Below, piece after piece: positions 49,277 through 61,050 of a DNA stretch of 64,000 bases (its first letter is position 1; each line of letters begins with the position of its first letter). The notes below the pieces were generated by a model that was not told the DNA's origin, ran no database searches, and worked only from the letters and a program-made list of their open reading frames with translations. Source of the stretch: Rotaria sp. Silwood1 (Eukaryota; Rotifera; Eurotatoria; Philodinida; Philodinidae); the NCBI GenBank assembly GCA_905250075.1, contig CAJNOP010000033.1:1691718-1755717 (forward strand), read 5' to 3'. A program made the position numbers and the translations under genes.

Positions 49277-51442
49277 TTTTGCCATATATAAAAGGTTAGT
49301 CATGTTCTCATACATTCGTCTTATCACAGGTTCATTTGCCAACAGAGAGCATAGCTTCCTTATTAGAAATCTCATCAAGCAATATTCATATAATATATGT
49401 TAGCTGCATTAAATACAATTTATCTAAAATATTGTGATCCGTTTCGTTCGATCTTTCCTGGAATTTCTATCATTCACGATCAAACAAAAATGAACACAAG
49501 CAAAATAACTAGCATCTTATATGCTTCGAACCTTGAAACTTAGTCAAAATGAGAATATATTCAATTTATAAATCTTCAACAAACAAGTTAAAGATGTTCT
49601 CTCAATCATTTCTTATTTTACCTGTTGTCAAGTTTGCCTTAATGATTGTATTTTGTTTCGGTTGAATGAGATATTCGCAAAATCCACATTTCTTCATTGT
49701 CTACTGAAGACGATCGAATTGTTCAAAAAAATCCATTTTTTTCGAAAAAAAATCGAAGTTCAGTTTTTATCATAGGAACATGGAACGAAGTTTCTTCTCT
49801 CAAATTATATATGACTTTTTGAAAAATATCTCATTCTAACAGGCTTTCGGAAGAAATCTCGACCCTACTACCGTATTTATTGAGAACCTCTTGTGGTTTT
49901 TTTTTTGAATTTTGTGAAGTCTGCTTTTGTTGTTAGCTTATATCATTTGTTACGTACTTTTAAATATTCCATTTAAATATATTATTAATATGCGATTTTA
50001 AGGCTTTTTTTGTGGACTTGGATGAAACAGTCCATGTGTCAGCTCGTTTACCGTTTGTCTCAGAATATGATTTTTCAATCAGAAATATTAAAAAAACTTT
50101 CGCCAGTCTCAAGAGAGCATTAATGTTTTTTCTGTCTTAAATATTCCAACGAGAACGTCACTTTTGTCTGACTAGATTTTTTATAATTGATTTTTGTGTT
50201 GAAGAAAGTGAGATTTTAGGTCTTGAAGTGATATTGTTTTGCTTTTGTTACACCTTGTATGCACTGTAATCATCATAAAAAATGAACAGAAACAGATTGC
50301 AAAGTTCTTTTCGGACAAAAACTGTGCACGGGTGTTGGCTTTAAATTGAAACTATTCCGAGCTCTGTATCTCTTGCAGCGATGAAGTTACAAAGATTCTT
50401 CTCAGGAGTTTACATGAACTATCAATAAGGCGTAAGTTCGCTCCAGTTTGACATAACAGGTTGAAATTTTTATCAGAAGCGCTTCTCACTAGAGTCACTG
50501 CTGAAAATTTCAGCCAAAATGGACCATTCCAAATGACAAATCTATTGTAACGAATTAAACAATAAAAATTTTGATAGAGATTAATGAGATCAACAAAGTA
50601 CGCGTCAAAAATTCTTTTGGCCGAAATTCCGGTCTCCCAACACAAATGCAATTTTTCTTTCTTTATATCGATTATCGCTTCAGTTTTGTTCCAAAGTTTC
50701 CTATAAAGAAAAAGATTAATAGATTTGATCTTGCTCAAGTATCTTAATATTACAACACGACAGAAAAAGAGTCGTCGAGATACGATGAAAGTATCTACAT
50801 CTGGACTTATACGTATTTCTGATGAATCATGAATTTATGAGACATCATCAAAAGTGTCTTTAGTGTTTCGAAATAAATATTGAATTTTCAAAATAAACTC
50901 TATCTTCTAATAAATGCTTCTCTTATTATTCAAATTAATGAACTTTCAAACTTTAAAAGTAACGATTCGAAAAGTTATGTTTCATTTTCAAATCCTTTCA
51001 TCTTATAAATTCATCTATGTCATGACAATATTATGTAGAAAAAATAATTTTGATATGAAATATCTTCTTAAGTGTTTTCTTTTGATTTCGCATTATGTCT
51101 CGTCGTCTATTTGTGGCGTCGTCAAATACAATTTACCATCTATATCTTGTTTCTTTTCAATCTTATAATGATATACTGATAAACAATTTCTTGTCACGAT
51201 GAAAGACATTGTCTCCTTTTCTTTTATGCTATAAAAAAAAAGTGGAAGTTTTTTTTCTTCTCCTTCTTTTTGCAAGAAAAAACAAGAAAAAAAGTGAAAC
51301 TATTAAATAACGTTTAACTATTAGAAATACTCTCATTCTCTTTCTTTTTCGCCTCTACGGTAAAGCTTGACAAGAGCGTTTTTTTAAAACATCATCACGC
51401 TTACAGTAATAAATTCTGTTTTTTTTTTATCACTAAAATACA
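49277..51442. other. intergenic, no recognised gene
   Basis: 2.1 kb of AT-rich DNA. A 128-codon minus frame (50352-50738) has no recognised motif and no visible splice partners, so I do not call it. Confidence 0.5.
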
Positions 51443-52667
51443 ATGTCACAGCTAACGACAACGGAATCCACTGTCGAATATGAATCAACAACTTTCACAT
51501 TAAAAGCGGACAATCTTGGTCCAAATAAAGCTACTTTATTACATGCTAGAACAACCAAGAACGATAGTCAATTTTATAAAGCTGTTCTTTATATACATGG
51601 ATATTCTGATTATTTTTTTCAGTCAGTAATAAATATTTCGTTCTATTGAAATTTTATTTTGATTTTTTTCCAGGGATCATATGTGTATACAGTTTTTGGC
51701 ACATGGTTATGATTTCTTTGCATTAGATTTGCGTAAATGTGGTCGATCGATTATTTCACCACAACAAGATCAATATAGACATTATTGTAATGATTTGAAT
51801 GAATATGATGAAGAAATTACACTTTCAATCGAACATGTAATCAAAGAAGCAAAGACTAAAATTAAAAAACTAATTCTTCTTGGACATTCAACGGGTAATT
51901 ACTGACTATGAAAGTAAAACTATATAAATATTTTTTCAAATAAATAGGTGGTCTTATCGTCAGTTTATATGCATCATCGGGTTCAAAACATCAAGATATT
52001 GATGCGCTTATTCTTAATAGTCCTTATCTAGCTCCATTAGATACATCAGTATCAGAATCAGTATTACAAAGCATGGTGATGAATTTTGGCTTCTCCACAG
52101 ATATAGATGATAAGTAATATTTAATATAGGAAAAAAGACAGTTAATCAGATAAACGTAAAAAATATTATTTATTATTGTAGTTGGTATGGTCGATCGATA
52201 CATATATCCAATAAAGGCGAATGGAATTTTGATTTAAAGAAAAAACCAATTGATAAAATTCGAATACATGGTTCGGCTTTCTCTGCTATACGCACAGTTC
52301 AACAAGATCTTATGAAAAAAGGTTCTTGTATAAAATGTCCTATTCTACTCATGTGTTCAAACCGCTCAATAAAGCCAGATAAAACTTGGCGTGATGAATA
52401 TGAAGAAGGTACAATAATCTGCTTGATTGTTTTTCTCCTCAAAATAATTGTATCATTTTTTTAAATTTAGTCGACCTTTTACTTAATGTAACAACCATGC
52501 GACGTGCTGCATCTACTCTTGGTCAACAAGTAACAATCTATGAAATTGAAAATGCAATGCACGATATATTTCTATCGAAATCATCAGTTCGTGAAAAAGC
52601 ATTTCATATAATGTTTCGATGGCTTAAACATCTTGAAGATGATTGGATGATATCCACACAAAGTTAA
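51443..52667 (+). CDS. alpha/beta hydrolase (Hydrolase_4, bacterial lysophospholipase-like)
   Basis: Serine hydrolase, probably a lipase or esterase on monoacylglycerol- or lysophospholipid-like substrates (the substrate is inference). Five exons (51443-51621, 51674-51894, 51948-52113, 52182-52408, 52471-52667) encode 329 residues. YIHGYSDYFFQ is the oxyanion-hole region, then FFALDLRKCGRS. The nucleophile elbow is GHS132TGG, the likely acid is Asp255 in KPDKTW, and the catalytic His is His295 in NAMHDIFLS. LILNSPYL is also conserved. No signal peptide is seen. The motif set resembles bacterial and actinobacterial hydrolases more than animal MGLL, which suggests an old horizontal acquisition that has since gained introns. 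It converges on THOC3, with only 69 bp between stops. No acceptor-like site was seen close to its ATG. Confidence 0.88.
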
Positions 52668-52736
52668 AAAAACACATTTTGTTTATTTTGTTTTTTCTTT
52701 CTTAATACAATATATAACAAATAACAACATAATACA

Positions 52737-54932
52737 TCAGTCGAGTACACCAAATAAACGTACACTTCCTGAGTCATCATCTTGAACATAAGCAAGAACG
52801 GATGCTTTTGGATGCCAAGCGACTGCTAATGTTTGCGCATCACATTTTAATGCATAAACACGTTCACCTAAAAGAAAACAACATTCATAGCTTTCATTAA
52901 AAAAAAATCTGTATTTACCAGTATCAACTTTAGCAATTTCTATGTAAGGATCTTCTGAGGCTAATGCCAGTAATTGTGATTGACAACCAAAACTAAGCCC
53001 ACGTACAGCCCATTCAATTCTAATATGAACAAAAAAAAATATGATCAATTTGTTGTATAGATAAATAAAAACTAACCTTGTGAGTACAGTCAGACAAACA
53101 AGTTGAGCAACATCCCATATTGATGCTGACGCATCAGCAGCACCAACTGCAAAATATTTTCCTGTTGTATCAAATTCTAGACAAATACAATTGCCTGTAT
53201 GTGCTGTTAAACAATGTAATTCTTCTAAAGGTTTATCTTTTTCTTTTTGAATACCAGGTGCACTGAATACAAAAGCAAAATATTTCAATTAAGTTTTCAT
53301 ACGATCATGTTATAATGTACTCGAAAAAAACTACTGAACCATGTCCAGTAGTAACAGCAAATAAATTACCCGATCGATCCCAAGATATTTCATTAACTTC
53401 ATAACGAAATTGCTCTTCACGTATAATTCTAGATACGAAAAAGAAAAAGATGTTTTGCATTTATTTCAAAATATTAATAACAAAAACTTACTTTGAAGTT
53501 TTAACATCAATAAATGTTATGAGATCATCTTTATTACCAACAGCTAACGTAGTACCATCAGGTGACCAAGCTAAATTAATATTTTCTCCTGAAGAAAAAA
53601 GAAACCAATGTATGAGATAATAGAGAATTCAAAAAGAAAATCTTTATTTGTTACCTTTTGTTTCTATTGTTGTGTTAGAACGATCTGTTCTTGTATCAAA
53701 TATTTTAACTAATCGATCTCCACTTGCTGTTGCGACATAATGTGATATAGATGGATGCCATGCAAGTTGATTTATTTCTTCTCCATGTTCACGATAAGTT
53801 CGATCTTTTATCTGTTAAATAAATAAATAAATATATATATCTGTATTTGTTGAAAGGGCAAAATTTTAATTCTAGTTTTGACGAGACCAAAATTACGATT
53901 TGATTATTCCCCATTTCAAAATTTAATTGACGCGAACATTCTTTTGAATAGCTTTTGATCAACTAATGTGATCAAGCCTGGGTTTTCAACATTGTAAAGA
54001 GCAAATTCGAAGACATCTATCTATATAACATTCATGAGGGTCAAAGACATTTCCCATAATTGCATGTACACCAATATGTTTACCGTTCTCTATTTTCATA
54101 ATAAATTAACTTCAAATTATACCATGTTGTAGTCCCCCAATTGCCCTGTGTACACAGTAAAACTTTCATATCTCTATGATCTTTTTTTGACGAGATCATT
54201 TCCCAATGTAGTAAACATATCGATGTACGTACCAACACTCATGAAAAGCGTCTTTCATCCTAAAAAATGTTATACAGATCGACACTTCCGAGCTCGATAA
54301 AATTAGCCGATCAAAATGTATTCGAAAAATGATTTGCATCCATTTAACTGTGACATGAACAGTAGCGATAAATTCATTTAATCAAACAATTCTAGTAATA
54401 TCTTATTATTCAATTTTGATCTAAAAAGCTACCACATCAAGTTCTTTGTTGCACTAGATTGTATACGAAATTTCACCATCTTGAAAATTTTTCAAAATCT
54501 ACCATTTTCCTATCGATGTCGTGTAAAAAAAGATATTACATTTCAATTAAAGTTTATAACTTTGAATGCTACTTGTCAAAAATTACTGATTTAGTTCAAA
54601 CATTCAAATTTGTTTTTTTCTTGCCGGCGATTCTCCTACAATCTGTTTATCTTGATGTGTACCAAAAAAATCAGAAACAAAAATCAATGAACTTCGCTTT
54701 ACAATTGGTGCTCGCTAAAAATGCAGATATATTATTTGAATCCCTTACCTACCATTGAACCTTTTCCATCATAAGCAAATATGACAACACTTTTATCTAG
54801 AGATCCACTTGCTAAACGACTTCCATCAACATTCCAATCTATTGTATGAACTTTTCCACTATCTGTTCGATAACTTTTATTTTTTGTATTTCCATTAAAT
54901 AAAGATTGAAATGTTTCCAATGTTGTTGTCAT
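52737..54932 (-). CDS. THOC3: THO complex subunit 3 (THOC3/TEX1), WD40 protein
   Basis: WD40 subunit of the THO/TREX complex, which couples transcription to mRNA export. Seven minus-strand exons (54932-54753, 53811-53655, 53588-53492, 53428-53321, 53262-53077, 53019-52919, 52867-52737) encode 319 residues, the usual size. WD repeats include VHTIDWNVDGSRLASGSLDKS, INQLAWHPSISHYVATASGD, INLAWSPDGTTLAVGNKDD, VNEISWDRSGNLFAVTTGHG, CICLEFDTTGKYFAVGAADA (then SIWDV), VRGLSFGCQSQLLALASEDP and LAVAWHPKASVLAY. The end, SVRLFGVLD, parallels TVKLFGL in animals. The 941-bp intron 1 stands out against the others (about 50-70 bp). The ATG directly follows CATCTGTAG. Confidence 0.93.
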
Positions 54933-54948
54933 CTACAGATGAAAACAA
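54933..54948 (-). promoter_or_regulatory. splice-acceptor-like site abutting THOC3 ATG
   Basis: On the minus strand TTGTTTTCATCTGTAG directly precedes the ATG, in the 325-bp gap after the SR gene. It is a candidate trans-splicing acceptor. Confidence 0.45.
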
Positions 54949-55257
54949 ACAAACAAAGTCTTGCTTTTTTTTGTTTTGATTTGAAACAATCATCAAGCGC
55001 TTAATTTTTTTTAAGCGAAGCTTACATAGAAAAAAAGAAAAGTCAAATTGATAATGAACACAGACAAAAAAAAAGGGTAGTTTGAACAAAATAACACGCA
55101 TTACACATACAGAGAATAATTGTACACACCTTGTTTTCTTTTTTAAATGTCAATAGTATGAAAAACTATGTCACTAGTGTGCGAATAAGAACAGCAAACA
55201 TGAAAAGCTTTTGTTTTTGTTTTTTTTTTTTTGTAAAAGAAGTTCTCATATAAACTT

Positions 55258-57444
55258 TTAATTCTGGTCACCACTATCATTATTTGAATGATCAGATTCA
55301 TTTCCACGTTTATCATCCATATCTTCATCGACTGAACTACGACGAGTAGATTTTTTCTTTTCACTACTATTACTTTCATTATCACTTGCATCACTATCAT
55401 CATCATTAGATTTACGACGTGATGATCTCTAAAATAAAAAAAAACAAGAGTTGAAGAAAAAAATCAAAAGCATGTTATTTTTTTAATATTTCTTTCATTC
55501 TTACTCGTCGATCACTTTCATCACCACTTTTATTATCATTTTCACCATCATTTTCACGACCACTGCTATTCTGACGTTCGCGTCTTGCTGGTGATGATGA
55601 ACCTTCTTTTGAATGATTTGATGCTCGATCATCACCATTATCATTATCTTTTGATTCAGAACGTGATGAACGACGTTTAGAACGACTACTCTTTTTTTCA
55701 CTTGATTTTGATTTTGATCGACGACGTTTACTACTTGAACCACCACGAGATCGTTTTTTATCTCGTTCACGACTTGAATCATCTGAATCACTTCGATCAC
55801 GTGAACGGCTAAAACAAATCAACTTCGAAAAAACTATTGTCTTAATTAAAAAATTTACCGGTTCTTTCGTCTAGATGAACGTTCACGACTACTTTCACGA
55901 CTAGAATCACTTCTACTACGTCGTCGACGAGATGATCTAAACGAATGTTTCAATATTAAAAAAAGTTTTGAAACAAAAAAAAAATTATTACATACTTCTT
56001 TTTTGTTGAACGTTCTCGGCTACTACTACGAGAGCGTGAACGACTAAAAACAAGACCTATCATAAGATTATATTCAAAAAGCATTAGAATTTACTGATCA
56101 CGTGAACGACGATGTGGACGTCTAAATGATATAATAACTAATAAATAGAATATACGAAAATATTTTGTAAAACTTACCTTCGATCATCATCTCGACCATT
56201 ACCGTAACTATCATAATGATCATCACTAAAATAAACGATAGTTATGCAGTAGTTTATTTCAAAAAATAAAATTTTACTTACTCTACACCTCGATAACCGC
56301 CATATGATGGTCCACCTCGATAATTTGCTGAACGAGCTTTTGCATGTTCGACTCGAACACGTTGGCCACATACCACACTACATATCAACAAAATATATTA
56401 AATAAAAAAAAATCATTTTCACATTTTCAACACATACCGGCCATCCATATCTAAAATAAAAAAGCAAAAAACAAAAAGAATTTCGTTTTCAATAAAAACA
56501 TCAAAACTTACTGCGTACAGCTGTATCTGCATCTTCACCATATTTGTAAAGTACAAATGCAAATCCTGGTGGATTGCTAAAATAATATTAAAATAAATTT
56601 AATTGCTCAACAAACAAACAAAGAATCAATCAAATAAGCACACGATAAGAAAACACAAAACTCATATAACTATTATTCATTGTTAATCTTTCTCACTTCT
56701 TTTTTTTTCTATATTGTATTCTCACATGAATAACTTACCTTAAGATTTCTATTTATTAACTTTTTTTCTTTTTATTATATATCAAAAGTGAATATAAACA
56801 TTTGCTGATGAAGGATGTTGTTTTGATGTCTGTAGGTGCAGGAAAGGAAGATTTAGGAGAGAAGGAGCGCATGAGATGAGAAGAGAAGAGATGATATGTC
56901 GTAGGAAGACGACGGGTACATAAATTTGGCGCGAGCGGTTGTTGCGACGCGCAGAAGAACACAAAAATACGATATTCTTATGTATAGATGATAGACGATT
57001 TGACAAATGTGTGTAATCATGCTGCTTTTTTTGTGATACCAGACATAGACCATTAGCAGCAACTGAAAGATGGATGATGAAATTTCATTATTTCATTGAC
57101 TCAGGAGAATTTTTATTTTTAAATGTTCTTTTTAATATTTCATTTACATACCTCATTTTTTTTTCTTTTCAAGTCGAAATTTTTTTTTTCAAAATCAATC
57201 AACATGAACTAAAATTCAGATAGATTCTTTTTTTTACTTACCGAGCTACCCAACAATCAACTAATGGTCCATAACGTTCGCATTCATGTTGAAGTTCAGA
57301 AATATTTGTACGTGCACCTAAATTACCAATAAAAACACGAAATCCACCTAAATCGAACAAGAAAAAAAATGTTTACAAATCAAATTTAAATTTACGCTTT
57401 TTTTTAATCAAACCTTGTCGTTGATCATAGATTGGTTGAGTCAT
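55258..57444 (-). CDS. SR splicing factor, SRSF3/SRSF7-like (RRM + RS domain)
   Basis: Nuclear splicing regulator and export adaptor. Eleven exons: 57444-57414, 57347-57242, 56576-56512, 56451-56439, 56377-56282, 56225-56178, 56121-56095, 56043-55996, 55936-55859, 55808-55505 and 55428-55258, giving 328 residues. The RRM (about residues 12-85) has RNP2 FRVFIGNLG, GPLVDCWVARNPPG and RNP1 GFAFVLYKY, then VRNMDGRVVCGQRVRVEHAK. This is the SRSF3/7 pattern (WVARNPPGFAFV, DGR..CG.RVRVE). A Gly/Tyr linker follows, then a long RS domain rich in SR, RS, RD and SK dipeptides, ending in an Asp/Ser-rich acidic tail. I see no CCHC knuckle, so SRSF3-like fits best. Exon 4 is only 13 nt. Intron 2 (56577-57241, 665 bp) holds a candidate poison exon. 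An acceptor-like TTTTCAG ends 18 nt before the ATG. Confidence 0.9.
56739..56829 (-). promoter_or_regulatory. candidate 91-nt poison (NMD) exon in the SR gene
   Basis: Within intron 2, on the transcript strand, a long pyrimidine tract (56832 to about 56890, mostly C/T) ends in CCTACAG at 56830. Ninety-one nt later comes a consensus donor, AAG|GTAAGT, at 56738. Splicing it between exons 2 and 3 would add a non-multiple of three and bring an in-frame TAA after 18 codons. SR genes of animals commonly autoregulate through such exons. Use of this exon is not shown by the sequence alone. Confidence 0.55.
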
Positions 57445-57853
57445 TATGTCTTTGACTATAATCTGAAAACAATTATATAGAAATGAATTGCGTATATACA
57501 AATATCAACCATCATTCTATTTCATTCACAAAACCTCTCCGTACGATTAATGATTTTTTTCAATCATTTAATCGTACAAAAAAAAAATCCAACAACCACA
57601 TTCACTTTTTTCAATAATCTAATCTTCTCAGAAAAAAAAACACAAAGCTTCACAATATAGATGACGCTAATATCTGAATAAAGTTCACATTCATCTCTCC
57701 AAACAAGTGAAACTTTAGATGAAGAAGAAAAACAATCGATCTTCGAATAATAATAATTATAATAATGAAAGGAGAAAGAAAAAAGAAACTAATGACAACT
57801 AATATCTAGAATATGTAAAAAAAGAAACAAAGGGGTTCTTTTTTTTATATATT
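57445..57853. other. spacer between innexin stop and SR gene ATG
   Basis: About 410 bp, AT-rich. The minus-strand acceptor-like GTTTTCAG ends at 57463, 18 nt before the SR gene start. No other feature was seen. Confidence 0.4.
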
Positions 57854-59655
57854 TTATTCTTGTTTTAGTGGTTGATTAAAAGGTAGTGTACGATCATCAA
57901 TAAATTTTCCCGCACCACCACCACCACCATTTAAATATGTATCTGAATCAAGGGTTTTACCACTATCATTATTATTTCCCATAGCTGCAACAATAACAAC
58001 AGCATTTTCACGTGCTACAAATCGATCCCACATAATTCCTAAAAGTTCACCTAAAAATCAAATAAAAACATTTATTTCAGAAGACTTCTTTGTTGTTTCT
58101 TGTTTTTCACTGACCAGCTACAACTGGATTTGTATTTTTAGCAACAAGACGAAGAAAAAGTATTCCATCACCACCAAGATAACGATCAGCAAATGCATCA
58201 AATAAACGTCTTTCATGTTGTGTCATAGCTAATTCTCGATTAATACGTAAATGTTTTTTTAGAAAACTACGACGACCACGATAACTCATTTGTCCAAGCC
58301 AAATAACAATACCATAAAATGTTGCACAAGTCAAAAATATTAACCAAAACCAATAAAATGCAAATATACGTTCATTATAAAGATTAACAGGTAATGTACA
58401 TTGAACCTAATCAATAAGAAAAGAAAAGTCTACGGATTAATAGAACTATATAAATTATATATATATCTACCGTATAATTCAAATTATTATCTCCTATATA
58501 TCGAATAGCAAAATCACAATAGACAATACGTGGAAAAAATATTTTATTTTCCACCCAATCACGTCCAGAAAAAACACCATATAGAATTTTTTGTCCATAT
58601 GACCAATAATTAATATTAAGGAAATGATTCATTAAGAAAAATTGTCCAACAGCATTAATTAAATAGAATATTTTAATTAAGAAATAAATTCCTATAATGT
58701 GGAAAAAAAGACATAATTCAATATACTTCAACATGTTCATAATAAAAAATAAATTTAATTCAAGTTTTTTTTATTTTGAAAATTTAAACCGAATTGATTC
58801 GATCTTTGTTTTCATAATTACCTGTTAGTACTCCACCACCAGCGAAAAACATACATGCTGATATAAATCGTTTAAATAGATTATCTGTGAAACGTATATT
58901 TGACTTTGAATATTGTTCGACTTTTTCATAATGTTTTGACATTATTGTTAAATTCGATCGACGATCTTCAGGATTTGATAATTTCATTTTTCCTAATTGA
59001 TTTATCATAGCTGGTATATCAAATGCTGCACGATGACCAATAACATGCCATAGCCATGCTGGTAAATATGTACATAATGCAGCAGCAATAAATATATATG
59101 GAATCCATATATAATAAGGAGTTTTATGCGAACCATTAGCACCTCGAACAAAATCACGTGTTAATGCTGTATTATCATCAACTTAACAAAAACAAAACGA
59201 TAATTTTGAAAAAAAATAATACAATAAATGATTATTATTATTTACCAGAATAAGTATAATGAACCCAACAAAAATTTTCTACATATGTTTTATGATTTCC
59301 TGCAAAATCAGATGGTGGAATGCATTCAATAGGTGTACCTAAAACAAAAATAATTCATCAAAAAAAAAACAAAAAGCTTACGAAAAGTATAGAATAGAAA
59401 AACATACCAACAAATTGTTTAGCACTTATAGCAATAATAAAAACACCCAGTAAAATAACTGTCCAACGATGACTATATCGATCGTAGACATCATCATCCT
59501 ATTGAACAAGAATTAACTTAAATAATAAGTATCTATGATGAGAACACTTACATTTCGACCGCTTTGACCAACTCTTCCATACACGCCAATCTATATTTAA
59601 AAGTTTTAATACATAATTCAGATTAAATTAATCTACTTACTAAATCGTACAACAT
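57854..59655 (-). CDS. innexin gap-junction protein
   Basis: Four-TM channel protein forming invertebrate gap junctions and hemichannels. Eight exons: 59655-59641, 59590-59552, 59498-59408, 59338-59246, 59181-58822, 58691-58471, 58406-58115 and 58050-57854, giving 435 residues. Features in order are VYGRVGQSGRND with DRYSHRW; TM1 (VILLGVFIIAISAKQFVG) and GTPIECIPPSDFAG; the first extracellular-loop Cys residues including ENFCWVHYTYS; TM2 with PAWLWH, near the usual YYQWV/PxxLW region; an intracellular loop (LGKMKLSNPEDRR); TM3; the second extracellular loop (FPRIVYCDFAIR ... VQCTLPVNLYNERIF); TM4 (FYWFWLIFLTCATFYGIVIW); and the C-terminal YLGGDGILFLRLVAKNTN. The tail has a run of five Gly. 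Exon 1 is only 15 nt (MLYDL). The acceptor-like CCTTTCAG ends 20 nt before the ATG. Confidence 0.93.
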
Positions 59656-59675
59656 AATGTTTTTTTATTTATTAT

Positions 59676-59686
59676 CTGAAAGGAAA
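59676..59686 (-). promoter_or_regulatory. splice-acceptor-like site upstream of innexin ATG
   Basis: On the minus strand TTTCCTTTCAG ends 20 nt before the start codon at 59655. It is a candidate trans-splicing acceptor. Confidence 0.4.
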
Positions 59687-61050
59687 ATGAGCTTGTCTAA
59701 AATTGCAATGCGTTCAAATAAAATAGATGCACATGTATAACACAGGTCAGCAATCCTCTTCCTCGTTTCTACATATTTTTTTTTGTGCGCTTGTCCCTAT
59801 GGAGAAAGAAAAGAGTGAGTGAACAGGATGGTCGGAGAGACAGACGAGTCAACTGTTCGCACATACACACACACTCTCGTTCGTTCTTTTTCTTCTTATT
59901 TCTCAAATGACCCGAAGGAAGAACAAGAAAAATAGATGGACGTATACTATACATATATGCAAATATATATCTATTACAACTGGCCTCACATCAACGGTAC
60001 GTGCCAACATAAGAATCGACGGTAAAATAGTGCGATGGCGCGAACATGGTATGCCGAGGGAGGAGAATAACAATGACATAAACATGTGAAATGATAACGT
60101 TGGCATTACAGAGAAAAAAAATTTTGTTTAAGATTGATAACAATTATTCACATAGTTGAAATGTATCCTTCAAAAAATCAACTGTATTTTCGAGATAATT
60201 AGATGAACATGCACTATATTCGAAGGCATCTCTCTAAATAAAAAACATTTTCTATTATATGATGAATGTAAGATTATATAACTTATTATGCCATATAATT
60301 TTCTTTCTATTCTATCCTCTTATTAAAACAATACTTGGAATATGATATATGCTAATCTAGATTTGATTATCGAATAAAATAATGAAACGCTAAATAAATT
60401 TATTTTTTTATTGTTCTCTAATAAAATATTCAAGTCTTTTTTGGATTTTAGAAATATATATTGCATATTAGTAGATATATTATTACAGCTTCGGATGAAC
60501 GTTTTTTTTAGAATATTACATATATTCAATTTTACAATTCGAATATTTTCTATCAGGACATTTGTAACTAATTTAGCTTATATCTATTTAGTTCGATGAT
60601 AAGCAATAAAAAGCGTATGCAAAATTCAGTAAAATGTTACTAATATTTAAGATATTTAACTTTCAGAATTTTCAAAAAACAAAAGAAACAAACATTTACA
60701 AAAGCTTGCTACTATCTGTTATGAGCAATAAAAAAGGAATCGATTGCTTATTTTCGCTATCTCATGATGAGCTATGAGTCAATAGCTATCGGCGATGTAT
60801 TTTTCATGTACTTGTTGCAGCTGTGAATGAAACGTGAATGCTCGACATCTTGATTAATTTGTATATTTGACCGAAGAATAGTTCGATAACGTTCATTGTT
60901 CAAATGATTTTGTAAAGGTTCTGATTCTATATTCAAATTTGTTTTTGAAAATTCCTATTGCTCAGTGTATTTCGAAAGTCGTTTTATCATTAATTTATAG
61001 TTCATGACTCTTTTTTTGTATATCTTAAGCTGATATTGATGTAACGTCTC
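59687..61050. other. intergenic with one coding-like minus fragment
   Basis: No gene is supported. A minus-strand open segment of about 60 codons (about 60776-60955; includes LQNHLNNERYRTILRSNIQI) has coding-like composition but no recognised homology or splice partners. Confidence 0.4.

Noticed and set aside
50352-50738. 128-codon minus frame
   Set aside because: No domain, signal or exon partners, so coding status is unsupported.
56756-57062. Overlapping minus frames in SR intron 2
   Set aside because: Product of the low-complexity C/T tract before the candidate poison exon, not a protein gene.
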